DNA of 64,000 bases from Calothrix sp. NIES-2100 (GCF_002368195.1 NZ_AP018178.1:2178238-2242237); one strand, 5' to 3'. Positions 8,148 to 17,490 are shown, counted from the stretch's first letter. The notes: generated by a model from the letters alone, not told the origin. Made by a program: numbers and translations.

Positions 8148-9488
8148 ATGTTGATGGTGGGGCCTGGTACAGGAGTATCACCGCTAATTGCCTTCCTTCA
8201 GTACCGTGAAGCCTTACAGAAACAAGGAACTACCTTAGGCGAAGCTTGTCTGTACTTTGGCTGTCGCAATAACAGCGATTTTTTGTATGGCGAGCAACTG
8301 ACAACCTGGCAAAATCAAGGAGTGTTGACCGATCTGCAAGTGGCTTTCTCCCGCCTCACAGAGAAGAAACTCTACGTGCAAGGCTTAATGCAGGAAAACG
8401 CACAAAGCTTATGGCAATTTTTGTGCCATCCGCAATCTCATTACTATGTCTGCGGTGATGCCAAGATGGCGGATGATGTGTTTGAAGTATTTATGGCGAT
8501 CGCCAAAAAGCAAGGGAAACTCAACCACATAGAAGCGGTACAATTCTTTGAGCGGATGAAGCAAGAAAAACGCTTCCATACCGATGTGTGGGGTGTGCAG
8601 TTGAACTTCAAGCAAGCTATCCAACAGCTACAAAAAGACAACTATTCCAAAGCAGAACTCTGGCTTAACCGCGTCAAAGAATCTGCTGATGTCTACAGCC
8701 CAGAGTCAAACCCGATCTTTTACGAAGTCCTGCAAAAGCACTTCCCCGGCGCCCTACCCATGTCTACTTATATACAAATGACCTATGAGGCGTTAGCTGC
8801 TTACGGATTTGATGATAAAAATACGATGGGGATGACTACCCTGTGTCGGGATGAAATTACCGAGCCATTTTTGGCTGAAGTGATCCGTAAGTGGGGTGAA
8901 TCCTTCAACTGCTCAAGCTTGGCGGGGTTTGTGATGATGGGCAAAACAGCTTTAGGTGCGGCTGTTGACTATGTGCCAATTGTTGATGACAAACGGCGGT
9001 TTGCCTTTTACGCCATGCCTCACATTGCCATTTCTCAAGATGGGGAAGTAGGCAAAGTCTACCGCTATGGTATCCAAAAAGTTTCTCATGCTTGCAGTGC
9101 ATTGGAGGCGATCGCCAAAGAACTTTTGTCTGGTCAGATCAAATTAGAGATAGATATGGAAGATGTCGAACAAACCATCGTTCGACAAAAGATTCTTTCT
9201 ACCATTTACTATGGAAATAAACCTGACTTACTAGAAATCACAAAATTGGCATCGCAAATTGTTTCTCGAGATATTCAAAAACTGCTCAGTAATGTAGATA
9301 CAGAGGTATTTAAATATGCAGTAATGACTGGAATTCAAATTCACGGGCCGATGGATACAAACTGGATTTATCCTCAAGAGTTTTATGTCGTTGGCAGCGA
9401 TATTCCCGGAAATAAACAACACCTCACTTTATTTGAGGATCTGCAAAAAGAGCAACAGCTGATGATGCAGCCTAGTTTAGTTGGTTAG
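8148..9488 (+). CDS. 5'-truncated CYP102-type reductase tail fused to LCIB-like (theta-carbonic-anhydrase-like) domain
   Basis: ATG 8148 is the first start, but the frame is open from 8022 and already reads RTSDFRPPADPLSP, so the upstream part of the protein is missing. Residues 1-150 are the NADPH-binding module of a P450-BM3/CPR-type diflavin reductase: GPGTGVSPLIAFLQYRE, EACLYFGCR, YYVCGDAKMADDV, and a C-terminal DVWGV. Residues 195-340 match limiting-CO2-inducible protein B: HFPGALP, TLCRDEIT (C233, D235), AMPHIAI (H292) and SHACSAL (C316), which are the expected zinc ligands and catalytic residues. The FAD/FMN and any P450 parts are absent, so the reductase cannot work. The LCIB part may survive or the whole may be a pseudogene. 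Confidence 0.75.
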   Translation: MLMVGPGTGVSPLIAFLQYREALQKQGTTLGEACLYFGCRNNSDFLYGEQLTTWQNQGVLTDLQVAFSRLTEKKLYVQGLMQENAQSLWQFLCHPQSHYYVCGDAKMADDVFEVFMAIAKKQGKLNHIEAVQFFERMKQEKRFHTDVWGVQLNFKQAIQQLQKDNYSKAELWLNRVKESADVYSPESNPIFYEVLQKHFPGALPMSTYIQMTYEALAAYGFDDKNTMGMTTLCRDEITEPFLAEVIRKWGESFNCSSLAGFVMMGKTALGAAVDYVPIVDDKRRFAFYAMPHIAISQDGEVGKVYRYGIQKVSHACSALEAIAKELLSGQIKLEIDMEDVEQTIVRQKILSTIYYGNKPDLLEITKLASQIVSRDIQKLLSNVDTEVFKYAVMTGIQIHGPMDTNWIYPQEFYVVGSDIPGNKQHLTLFEDLQKEQQLMMQPSLVG

Positions 9489-9507
9489 TTGGTCGCTGTT
9501 CACTGAT

Positions 9508-10398
9508 TCAATCTTGAATATGTTCAAACAGAATTTTGAGATATTTATCTAAAGATTTAGTAGGTGTTTCTTTTCTCCACATGGCAGTGGAGCGGGCGTA
9601 GTATATGGGATGGTGAAGCGGCATAAATACAACTTGGGGATGGGGCAGGGCTTGTGCCTCGTTGGGCATGATTGCTACCCCTTGCCCTGCGGCAACCAAC
9701 GTAATCATTGAGGCATGGCTATCAGCAAACAGGTGCAGATTTGGCGTGAATCCCGCTTCGTCGCAAACACCCCGGATGCGATCGTTTCGCCCTGGAAAGG
9801 TGTCTTCAGACATGCCGATAAATTTTTCCGATGCTAATTCCGCGAGATTTATCGAGGATTCCTGTGCCAATCGATGGTTATCTGGTAACAAAGCAACAAT
9901 CTGCACTTTTTTCACACATTTGACTGTAAATTCTTCGTCTAACTCATCCGGTGGATTGCCCATAAAGGCAATATCGATCGCACCCTCTCGCAATGCTCTA
10001 ACTTGTGCAGCAGGCGGCATCTCCTGCAAACGTACAGCAACCTCAGGATAGGTATGTCCAAAACGGTGTAGGGTTTGACCGAGAAAAGTCTGGAGGATGG
10101 TTGGGATATAGCCAATAACCAAAGGCTCCAAAGTATTAGTGTAATCAGTCTTGAGGGTTTGCACTGCCACATGACTACGATTCAAAATATTTTTTGCTTG
10201 TGCGAGAAAAAATTGACCCGCTTGTGTGAGTATCAAGCCATCAGATTGTCTAACAAACAGCACAACACCGAGTTCATCTTCCAGGTTTTTGATTTGACGG
10301 CTTAAAGCAGGCTGGGAAATAAACAGTCGGACAGCAGCACGGCTAAAGTTGAGTTCTTCTGCAACGGTGACAAAATATTTCAGATGCCGTAATTCCAT
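9508..10398 (-). CDS. LysR-family transcriptional regulator (copy 1)
   Basis: A 296-residue LysR-type regulator. The winged helix-turn-helix lies at residues 1-60 (MELRHLKYFVTVAEELNFSR, then ISQPALSRQIKNLEDELG), a linker helix at 60-88, and a periplasmic-binding-protein-like effector domain starts at about 91 (PLVIGYIPTILQ). It is close to the regulator at 11072-11995 (copy 2); the two arose by tandem duplication, since flanking DNA is duplicated too. Immediately upstream (10410-10450) is the CCTAAAAGTTAT dyad also found before nos and fluC, so autoregulation through that site is likely. The effector is unknown. It converges with the LCIB fusion, leaving 19 bp between stops. Confidence 0.93.
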   Translation of the reverse strand: MELRHLKYFVTVAEELNFSRAAVRLFISQPALSRQIKNLEDELGVVLFVRQSDGLILTQAGQFFLAQAKNILNRSHVAVQTLKTDYTNTLEPLVIGYIPTILQTFLGQTLHRFGHTYPEVAVRLQEMPPAAQVRALREGAIDIAFMGNPPDELDEEFTVKCVKKVQIVALLPDNHRLAQESSINLAELASEKFIGMSEDTFPGRNDRIRGVCDEAGFTPNLHLFADSHASMITLVAAGQGVAIMPNEAQALPHPQVVFMPLHHPIYYARSTAMWRKETPTKSLDKYLKILFEHIQD

Positions 10399-10409
10399 GA
10401 ATTGTCTCA

Positions 10410-10450
10410 GGTATGCCTAAAAGTTATAGCTGAAAAAATTATAAGGCATT
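10410..10450. promoter_or_regulatory. LysR-type operator, site A
   Basis: GGTATGCCTAAAAGTTAT followed by ATTATAAGGCATT forms an imperfect inverted repeat (ATGCCT/AGGCAT ends) 12 bp before the lysR copy 1 start. The core CCTAAAAGTTATA is identical in four further sites at 12007, 17508, 24914 and 26037. The rightward flank has decayed and no divergent gene remains. Confidence 0.7.
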
Positions 10451-10538
10451 AAAATTAAATTTTAAAATTATTAAAATCTGGATTTTTGCAAAATACAAAA
10501 TATTATTTTGGCAACATTATTGTGCGGTTTTATAACTT

Positions 10539-10563
10539 AAGTGGGAAAAGTGGGAAAAGTAGG
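10539..10563. repeat. 25-bp dispersed repeat (GTGGGAAAA motif)
   Basis: A stretch containing GTGGGAAAAGTGGGAAAAGT recurs exactly at 17086-17110. It is internally a tandem of GTGGGAAAA. Function is unknown. Confidence 0.7.
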
Positions 10564-10660
10564 TTCTTTTAAAGAAATTATTGATTTATTCATGAGGATA
10601 TGGTAATATTATATAGATAATTTTTATATGAATAAAGTTTCATTCTTAGCTCAAGAATAT

Positions 10661-10785
10661 GGGTGCATCCAAAATGTGTAAATTGATTTTTTTAGAGTGA
10701 TGGCTCTTTAGCCCGCTGATTTGACATTAGGGAGCAAGATGCTCCCACTACAAATTTATTAAAGGTAAAATTGGGATGCTCCCAA
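10661..10785. repeat. MITE-like element 1, copy a
   Basis: A 125-bp element with imperfect terminal inverted repeats (GGGTGCATCC at the left, GGGATGCTCCC at the right) and an internal palindrome GGGAGCAAGATGCTCCC. It is nearly identical to 21648-21770, where the left terminus is GGGAGCATCCCAA. It has no coding capacity, so it is probably a non-autonomous mobile element. Confidence 0.75.
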
Positions 10786-10967
10786 TAATATAGATTTAAC
10801 GAAAATAATAATGAGAATAAAAACTTTCAAATCTGTCAGGACTTACACAACGGCAATAAAGCGGGAAGAACATCCACACCACTTTTGCCTCCCTTACAAT
10901 TTAAGGTTTACTAATGATTGACCTTGATAAATTAAATGCTGAACTGTAAGAAATCGGACACTTCCTC

Positions 10968-11058
10968 AAAAGCAAAATGATTTGTAAACACGTTTACGAA
11001 AATACTTTCTTGAAAAAATTGATAAATTATACAGCCGAGGAAAAAATAGAGAACTGTT
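10968..11058 (+). pseudogene. Remnant of peptidylprolyl-isomerase-like gene, copy 1
   Basis: About 90 bp that align with 12421-12510, the start of a longer SurA/PPIase-like remnant, including AAAATTGATAAATTATRCAGCCGAGG. The match shows that the LysR gene and this fragment were duplicated together. The reading frame is interrupted and only the N-terminal part is left. Confidence 0.55.
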
Positions 11059-11071
11059 AAAAAGAAGAAAT

Positions 11072-11995
11072 CTAATACACGCGATCGCTTAACGGGACTG
11101 AGAAACTAGCTTCTCCATTCTCAAACAGAATTTGGAGATATTTAGCTAAAGATTTACTAGGTGTTTCTTTCCGCCACGCAGCAGTCGATCGCCCATAGTA
11201 GATCGGATGGTGGAGCGGCATAAACACAACTTGGGGATGAGGCAGGGAGGCTCCTTCACTCGGCATGATTCCAACTCCTTGCCCAGCGGCAACCAGAGCA
11301 ATCATTGAAGGGTGACTATCGGCAAACAAATGCAGATTTGGCACGAAGCCAGCGCCACGACAAACATCACAGATGCGATCGTTTCGCCCTGGATACTTTT
11401 TTTCAGACATGCCGATAAATTTTTCCGATGCCAGGGAAGCTAGATCAATCGAGGATTCATATGCCAATCGATGTGTATCCGGTATCACAGCCGCAATAGG
11501 CATTTTCTTCACACATTTGACTATAAACTCTTGTTCTAACTCATCAGGTGGGTTGCCCATAAAGGCAATATCGATCGTGCCCTCTCTTAATGCTCTAACT
11601 TGTTCACTAGGAGGCATTTCCTGGAAACGAATGGCAACTTCAGGATAGGCAAGTTTAAAGCGGTGTAGGGTTTCACCAAGCAAACTCTGGAGGATGGTTG
11701 GGATATAGCCAATAACCAAAGGCTCCAAAGTATTGGTGTAATTAGTCTTGAGACTTTGCACAGCCACATGGCTACAATTCAAAATATCTTGTGCTTGTTC
11801 AAGAAAAAATTGCCCCGCTTGTGTAAGTGTCAAGCCATCAGATTGTCTCAGAAATAGCATAACCCTCAGTTCATCTTCCAGGTTTTTGATTTGACGACTT
11901 AACGCTGGTTGGGAAATAAACAGCCTTCCAGCAGCACGGCTAAAGTTGAGTTCTTCTGCAACGGTGACAAAATATTTCAGATGCCGTAATTCCAT
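11072..11995 (-). CDS. LysR-family transcriptional regulator (copy 2)
   Basis: A 307-residue LysR-type regulator whose first 60 residues differ from copy 1 at only a few positions (MELRHLKYFVTVAEELNFSRAAG). The HTH is at residues 1-60, and the effector-binding domain runs from about 91 to 293. An 11-residue C-terminal extension is absent from copy 1. The operator at 12007-12080 precedes it and includes a downstream TATTAGGCTAAATT element. Divergence in the effector domain (for example KKMPIAAVIPDTHRLAYESS against KKVQIVALLPDNHRLAQESS) suggests different ligands or relaxed selection. Either copy could control nos and fluC; sequence alone cannot say which. Confidence 0.93.
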   Translation of the reverse strand: MELRHLKYFVTVAEELNFSRAAGRLFISQPALSRQIKNLEDELRVMLFLRQSDGLTLTQAGQFFLEQAQDILNCSHVAVQSLKTNYTNTLEPLVIGYIPTILQSLLGETLHRFKLAYPEVAIRFQEMPPSEQVRALREGTIDIAFMGNPPDELEQEFIVKCVKKMPIAAVIPDTHRLAYESSIDLASLASEKFIGMSEKKYPGRNDRICDVCRGAGFVPNLHLFADSHPSMIALVAAGQGVGIMPSEGASLPHPQVVFMPLHHPIYYGRSTAAWRKETPSKSLAKYLQILFENGEASFSVPLSDRVY

Positions 11996-12006
11996 GAATT
12001 GTCTCA

Positions 12007-12080
12007 GGTATACCTAAAAGTTATAGCTATCAGAATTATAAGGTATTCGACACCACTAAAGTGTTGTATTAGGCTAAATT
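12007..12080. promoter_or_regulatory. LysR-type operator-promoter module, site B
   Basis: GGTATACCTAAAAGTTATA, then AATTATAAGGTATT, then TCGACACC...GTGTTGTATTAGGCTAAATT. It sits between lysR copy 2 (leftward) and the PPIase-like remnant (rightward). The extended right half, TCGAC-N-TATTARNCTAAATT, matches sites C and E, so the conserved unit includes a probable rightward -10 region as well as the regulator box. Confidence 0.72.
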
Positions 12081-12420
12081 ATTTTCAGTAATTAATTAGC
12101 GGTTCGTAATTCAGAATTAAGCAATTCAATTTGAGCTTTGGTTGCCAGAGTTGCCAATGTTACCTGATTCTGAGCAATTGGATATATAGCTATTTAAATA
12201 AAAAATAACGATTTGATTAATTTTTAAGAATTATGTTGAGGTAATCTGCACTTATTAATTCAATAAATTTGGGTTTGAAATTAAAAATATTAAATTAATT
12301 TTCTAAAACAAAAATTTGCTGCAATTATAAGTTCAAGAATTACAATTTATTAATTAATTACTAAGCCTAAAAACTAATAATTGAACTTGATAAGTTTGTT
12401 TTTGAGCCGGAAAGTTTCAA

Positions 12421-12655
12421 CTTTCTCAAAAACAAAATGACTTTTAAACCCGTTTACCAAAATGTTTTGTTTAAAAAATTGATAAATTATGCAGCCGAGG
12501 AAAAAGGGATAACTATTACAGCAGAAGAAATTCAGGCTGAAGCCAATCGCCAGGGACGGGAGAAGCATTTGGAAAAAGCGTCACCTAGCATGGTTAGCCG
12601 ATCAATTAGTCACTCCTGATGATTGGGAAGAGGGAATTCGCGATCGCTTTTATTG
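12421..12655 (+). pseudogene. Frameshifted peptidylprolyl-isomerase-like (SurA_N-type) gene remnant
   Basis: Reading from ATG 12437 gives MTFKPVYQNVLFKKLINYAAEEKGITITAEEIQAEANRQ, then the frame is lost near 12560-12570. In a shifted frame the text continues as HLAWLADQLVTPDDWEEGIRDRFY and stops at about 12655. Both halves fit the N-terminal helical domain of cyanobacterial PPIase-like proteins found beside peptide export systems. The PPIase core is missing. It lies downstream of operator site B, so the ancestral unit may have been LysR / operator / PPIase-like gene. Confidence 0.6.
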
Positions 12656-13297
12656 AGATATTAAATACAGGTTATCTATATCGCCACCCAGCCTACCCTT
12701 TAGCAGACTCATCATTATTAACAGAACCCGCCCAATTTTAGTAGGGATAAGGCTAATCACTGGAAAAGGTGATTAATTCTCAGGAAGATTTTGAATTTCC
12801 GCTCAAACATCCTCACTTATTTGGCAATGCGCTGCTTGCAGCTAAACGCTTAAATTCGTCTAAGCTGTTATTGAACCGTAGGAACACGTCCGATATTCGC
12901 GAGCGTTCACCTGTCAGTTTCACCCATAACTATTGTGCGATTTACGCAATATGGAAACGTGTGAACTACCTACATATACGCAATTGAAAACTGATGATGG
13001 CGCAAAGCTGTTTGCACAACTGCGTTCTAGGTATGCAAGCATAAAATACTTTCAAATATTGTTTGGAACTGAACTTCTTTTCATCTGTATCATGTAGAAT
13101 ATATAATTTACAGGTTGTGAAGCAATGAAACGTTGCTCCAACACTAACTTTAGTATTATTTATTTTAATTATATTAATTCTGGCGATTATTTTTTTTTAT
13201 GTAAATAGCTAAAATTCAGCTTTTTGAAAAAGTTACAGAGCTTGTAATGACCAATAACTAAAGAGATTTATCAGATATTTATTAATATTTTCAGGAA
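12656..13297. other. Intergenic region with probable gene debris
   Basis: About 640 bp. Short open stretches (for example 12662-12742 reading GYLYRHPAYPLADSSLL, and 12769-12850 reading EDFEFPLKHPHLFGNAL) look like protein text but are isolated and broken, so I treat them as remnants of unknown genes. No start signals or families were recognised. Confidence 0.4.
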
Positions 13298-13390
13298 CTA
13301 CTTCATCAAAAATTTATATAAAATTTCTGTATGATTACGATATATTTTTTATTATAGTATTGCTTAGCAAGTCAATAGCAAGAGTAAGAG
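13298..13390. repeat. About 90-bp dispersed repeat, copy a
   Basis: The stretch beginning CTTCATCAAAAATTTATATA is homologous to 21778-21870, and similarity continues through CAATAG-AAG-GTAAG. Both copies lie a few hundred bp upstream of a plus-strand gene (13610 and 22218), so it may be a shared 5' control region or a decayed mobile element. Confidence 0.55.
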
Positions 13391-13609
13391 GTTGTTTGAA
13401 AAGTCCTTAGCGATTTATTAAACAGCATCTATCTTGAGACATAGATTTTTTTTCATAATCTAGGTTGATTGTGAAATTCTATACTGTTGGCTGTTATTTG
13501 TTGCATATTCCCTTTTAAAAAACTCCAGTTCTCGAATTGAATCGCATGGTACAACACCAGAAAATTCAAAAATTTCCCAAAATATCTTAAAATTATCAGT
13601 TACATAATT

Positions 13610-15028
13610 GTGGATGAACTTCTGAAATCTGTAGAACAAATTCTGCCAGAACGTCAGCCTCTTGGATACGTTCAACGGTTTGTACTTCACCAATCATGGT
13701 TGGGCAAAACCTATGGTGAGATGGCTAAGGATTCGGGCTATGGTGCTGACTACATTAAAGAAATAGGTTCTCAGTTGTGGCAAGACTTATCTGAAGCACT
13801 AGGGCAAAGAGTGACAAAAAAGAACTTACATTTAGTATTCAATAAAGTTCAGCAAAATAGTAAACATCTAAAAAGAAATCTACCTCAAAAAAAATCATTG
13901 CTCGTTGAGTCGGCAGATAAGCTTTCACTAGACTTAATCTCAAAAGAGAAAATGGACTTTCCTAGCGGGCCTGTCCCGGTAAATTCTCCTTTTTATATCC
14001 CTCGACCTCCCCTAGAAGAACTAATTTGTAATGAAATCATGCAACCGGGTTGTTTGCTGAGAATCAAAGCACCTAAGAAGATGGGCAAAAGTTCTGTGCT
14101 ACACCGAATGATTGCTCACGCTAAACAGCAAGGTTATCACACTGTTTATCTAGATTTTCAAGAAGCTGATGAAGAGGTTTTTGCTTCGCTAGATAAATTT
14201 TTGCGTTGGTTTTGTGTCATCGTCAGTCAGCAGTTAAACCTGTTTCCGAGTCTAGATGATTTTTGGGATGCAGATATGGGCAGCAAGGTAAGCTGTAAAA
14301 TTTACTTTGAAGCCTATATATTGCAATACATCGATAATCATCCGGTAGTCTTGGCTTTAAATGAAGTCAATCGCATTTTTGAACATCCCAAAATTGCACA
14401 AGATGTCTTACCGATGCTGCGATGTTGGCACGAACAGTCCAAGCAGAATCAAATATGGGAAAAACTGCGGATTGTGGTAGTTCACTCTACAGAAATTTAC
14501 ATCCCGCTGAATATCAATCAGTCTCCGTTTAATGTTGGGGTAACTGTTACCCTAACACCGTTTACCTTAGAACAAGTACAAACCTTAGCATTGCATTACG
14601 GACTCGATTGGGCAGCCAACGAAGAAAATTTGAAACTTCTAGCATCCCTACAAGCAATGGTTGGTGGGCATCCCTATTTAGTAAACCTGGCGCTATATCA
14701 TCTGCGTCAGAGCAAAATGCCACTAGAAGAATTATTACAAACAGCATCCACACCAGCAGGAATCTACAGTCAGCATCTTCGAGAACTATTAACTCTACTG
14801 CAAAAAGAACCGCAATTAATCTCTGCGATGCAGCAAGTGGTAGCAGTTAATGAAAGAGTAGAACTAGATGCGATCGCTGCCTATAAACTAGAAAGTATGG
14901 GTTTAGTGCAACTAGAAGGCAATCAAGCCCGTGTCAGCTGTGAATTGTATCGTCTTTATTTTCATCAACAACTCATCAGTAAAAATTCTACTAAACTTTT
15001 CGTTAACCTGTTACCAGAAAATAACTGA
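13610..15028 (+). CDS. AAA-like domain (AAA_35-type) ATPase with N-terminal helix-turn-helix-like region
   Basis: 472 residues from GTG 13610. Residues 12-70 (LGYVQRFVLHQSWLGKTYGEMAKDSGYGADYIKEIGSQLW) look like the small HTH-like domain common in front of cyanobacterial AAA-like proteins. The NTPase starts near 125 (SGPVPVNSPFYIPRPPLEE), with a Walker A variant APKKMGKSS (K160, S161). The Walker B strand reads VVLALNEVN: N251 and N254 stand where most relatives have Asp (LALDEVD), which should weaken magnesium binding. The family is thought to act in signalling or conflict systems, but the partner is unknown. A second AAA-like gene follows 70 bp downstream, probably co-transcribed. Confidence 0.8.
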   Translation: MDELLKSVEQILPERQPLGYVQRFVLHQSWLGKTYGEMAKDSGYGADYIKEIGSQLWQDLSEALGQRVTKKNLHLVFNKVQQNSKHLKRNLPQKKSLLVESADKLSLDLISKEKMDFPSGPVPVNSPFYIPRPPLEELICNEIMQPGCLLRIKAPKKMGKSSVLHRMIAHAKQQGYHTVYLDFQEADEEVFASLDKFLRWFCVIVSQQLNLFPSLDDFWDADMGSKVSCKIYFEAYILQYIDNHPVVLALNEVNRIFEHPKIAQDVLPMLRCWHEQSKQNQIWEKLRIVVVHSTEIYIPLNINQSPFNVGVTVTLTPFTLEQVQTLALHYGLDWAANEENLKLLASLQAMVGGHPYLVNLALYHLRQSKMPLEELLQTASTPAGIYSQHLRELLTLLQKEPQLISAMQQVVAVNERVELDAIAAYKLESMGLVQLEGNQARVSCELYRLYFHQQLISKNSTKLFVNLLPENN

Positions 15029-15098
15029 ATCAATATCAAGCAGATTAGCAATCAACCAGTCCTAAAAAAAATTAAAAAAAATAAAATTTTCTGAACAC

Positions 15099-16661
15099 AT
15101 GAATAATTATCGATACCAAGTTGGCGGCACGCTAAATATTGATGCACCTAGCTACGTTGAACGACGGGCAGATAGGGAAATCTACCAAGCCTTGAAACAA
15201 GGAGAGTTTTGCTATGTTCTCAGTTGCAGGCAAATGGGTAAATCCTCACTTTTAGTCAAAACTAAACACCACCTACAACAAGAAGGCTATAAATGTGCCA
15301 CTATCGATCTAACAAATATTGGTTGTGAAAACATTACTCCACAACAGTGGTATAAAGGGCTTATAGGTGACTTATGGTTGGGTTTTAAATTAGTAAATAA
15401 GCTTAATTTAAAATCCTGGTGGCAAGAACATAATGATATTTCTTTAGTACAAAGGCTCAGTCGATTTATTTCGGATATACTGTTGGCTCAATTTCCTAAC
15501 GAACATTTTTTTATTTTTATTGATGAAATTGATAGTATTAAAAGTTTAGATTTTTCCGTTGATGATTTTTTTAGTTTAATTCGCTTTTGTTATAACCAAA
15601 GAGCAATTAATCCAGAATATAACCGCATTACTTTTGCGATTTTTGGTGTAGCTACACCAAACAATTTAATTTTATATAAAAAGCATAATACGCCATTTAA
15701 TATCGGTAAAGCTATAGAACTAGAAGGATTTACATTTGATGAATCTCAACCACTAGCCAAAGGCTTAGAAACTACAGGCAATAACCCTAATTCTATTCTT
15801 AGAGAAGTGTTGTTTTGGACAAAAGGTCAACCTTTTCTTACTCAAAAATTGTGCCATCTATTAGTCAATTCTCTACAAAATAATATAGACAATAAGCTAA
15901 AATTTATTCCTGGAAATGAAACTTATTTAGTAGAAAATCTCGTGCGTTCCTACATTATTGATAAATGGGAATCACAGGATGAACCAGAACATTTACGCAC
16001 AATTCGCGATCGCATCCTCAGAAACGAACAATTTGCTGGTAGTTTGCTAGGTATTTATCGGCAATTATTACAAGGAATGGAAGTACCCACCGACGATAGT
16101 CGAGAACAAGTAGAACTGTTATTATCTGGTTTGGTGTGTAGAAAAGAAGGTCGTTTAACTGTCAGAAGCCCAATTTATCAAGAAGTTTTTAATCTCGAAT
16201 GGGTTGAAAAACAATTAGCCAACTTGCGTCCTTATTCTCAAGCCTTTGATATTTGGTTAGCTTCCAATCAAGAGGATACATCTCGTCTATTGCGCGGACA
16301 AGCTTTGATTGATGCTAAAAACTGGGCAAATGGAAAAAGCTTGAGTAACTTAGATTATCTATTTTTAGCTGCTAGTGAAGAATTAGAGCATCAAGAAATA
16401 CAACAGTCTCTAGAGGCAGAGCGTGCTAAAGAAATTGAAGCCCGACTGAAGGAACAACAAAAAAGACAGGCGCAACAAAAAAAATCTACCAAAATAGTCA
16501 CATTCCTATTGGTAGGGATGACAATTAAATTTGTCATTTCTTTAGCGTGGGGATTTTCACTATTACGTCAAATTAATTCCTTAGAAACTCAAGTGAAATG
16601 TATTCCGATAAATCATCCCGGAACAGCAAAGATAGTCAAATCTGACTTGCCTGGATGTTGA
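15099..16661 (+). CDS. AAA-like domain (AAA_35-type) membrane-anchored ATPase
   Basis: A 520-residue protein. The N-terminal NTPase starts at YQVGGTLNIDAPSYVERRAD, with Walker A CRQMGKSS (K48, S49) and an intact Walker B FFIFIDEID. A helical region follows (RGQALIDAKNWANGKSLSNLDYLFLAASEE), then a charged coiled coil (about 420-460) and one transmembrane helix at about 467-487. In many cyanobacterial relatives this architecture continues into WD40 or other sensor domains. Here only a 30-residue tail (CIPINHPG...) remains, so it is either a naturally short form or has lost its C-terminal module. It forms a tandem pair with the preceding AAA-like gene. Confidence 0.82.
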   Translation: MNNYRYQVGGTLNIDAPSYVERRADREIYQALKQGEFCYVLSCRQMGKSSLLVKTKHHLQQEGYKCATIDLTNIGCENITPQQWYKGLIGDLWLGFKLVNKLNLKSWWQEHNDISLVQRLSRFISDILLAQFPNEHFFIFIDEIDSIKSLDFSVDDFFSLIRFCYNQRAINPEYNRITFAIFGVATPNNLILYKKHNTPFNIGKAIELEGFTFDESQPLAKGLETTGNNPNSILREVLFWTKGQPFLTQKLCHLLVNSLQNNIDNKLKFIPGNETYLVENLVRSYIIDKWESQDEPEHLRTIRDRILRNEQFAGSLLGIYRQLLQGMEVPTDDSREQVELLLSGLVCRKEGRLTVRSPIYQEVFNLEWVEKQLANLRPYSQAFDIWLASNQEDTSRLLRGQALIDAKNWANGKSLSNLDYLFLAASEELEHQEIQQSLEAERAKEIEARLKEQQKRQAQQKKSTKIVTFLLVGMTIKFVISLAWGFSLLRQINSLETQVKCIPINHPGTAKIVKSDLPGC

Positions 16662-17376
16662 TGATTTACATCAGCTAATTGGGATGCATTCCAGTTTTTA
16701 TTTTTCAGCTAGAGAATTGGACTGGCATTGCGTAAAGCCTTCTCTTCGAGAGGCGGAACGACTTAGACACGTTAGCGTTAGCGCAGCGTTAGCGAGTCTT
16801 CGAGCGTCAGCGGTAGCGACGTTCGCGTAGCGTCTCCCCTTGGGAGAAGGAGCGTCAGTGGCTTCCCGTATGGTAGCAATCCTATGGACTTGTTCTGAGT
16901 GTGAGACTGTGCGATTGCTTCACTCCTCTTCGTTACGTAAAGCTCTCCGGGCATGGCTTTGCTTAGCGCAATGACATGCAAAAAAGTGGGATGCTCCCAT
17001 GACAAAGAATATGGTATTTTGTCATGAATCAATAAATTTGTCTGGTTTCTTGTTTCAAACCTAATTGAGATACTATTTTTCTAAAAAGTGGGAAAAGTGG
17101 GAAAAGTAGGATGTTTTGTATAAATCATTGACAGCTTTATTAAAATATTGTAATTTTACAAATCATAAGTTAAGTAAGTCGGTAGAAAAAAACCAAACTA
17201 TGTTACGAAACGTAAATTGGCTTGAAACCTTTACCAATGACAAATGACAAATGACAAATGACAGTCCTCGCCAGTTATGTTTAATTGCACCGCCCTACTT
17301 AGAGCTTAAATAAAAACTTAATTAATCAAGTTAAATTTTTAGTAAAAAAGAAGCTAGTTTCTATACTACTTCATTG
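16662..17376. other. Repeat-rich intergenic region
   Basis: Contains a GCGTTAGCGCAGCGTTAGCG / TTCGCGTAGCGTCTCC type repeat cluster at about 16741-16865, a stub of MITE 1 sequence (GTGGGATGCTCCCA, about 16987-17000), the 25-bp GTGGGAAAA repeat at 17086-17110 and heptamer repeats at 17235-17264. No gene was recognised. Confidence 0.6.
17235..17264. repeat. Heptanucleotide tandem repeat (TGACAAA)
   Basis: About four copies of TGACAAA, the same unit as at 1613-1650. Confidence 0.85.
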
Positions 17377-17490
17377 GCAATAGTTGATACTAGTGGTAAA
17401 CCTGTTGCACCTGGTAGCACTTACAAGATCTTTTTGGATGACAGAACTACTGATAAATATACTTTTGTCCGGAATTATCAGATGCCGTAA
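17377..17490 (+). pseudogene. Gene-fragment debris upstream of nos
   Basis: An open stretch without a start reads AIVDTSGKPVAPGSTY, then KIFLDDRTTDKYTFVRN, and runs into a stop at 17488-17490. It looks like the tail of a secreted beta-rich protein, but I cannot name the family. Its end overlaps the LysR remnant on the opposite strand. Confidence 0.4.

Noticed and set aside
12769..12987. A 72-residue open frame
   Set aside because: Only the first 25 residues look protein-like; the rest does not. It is treated as debris.
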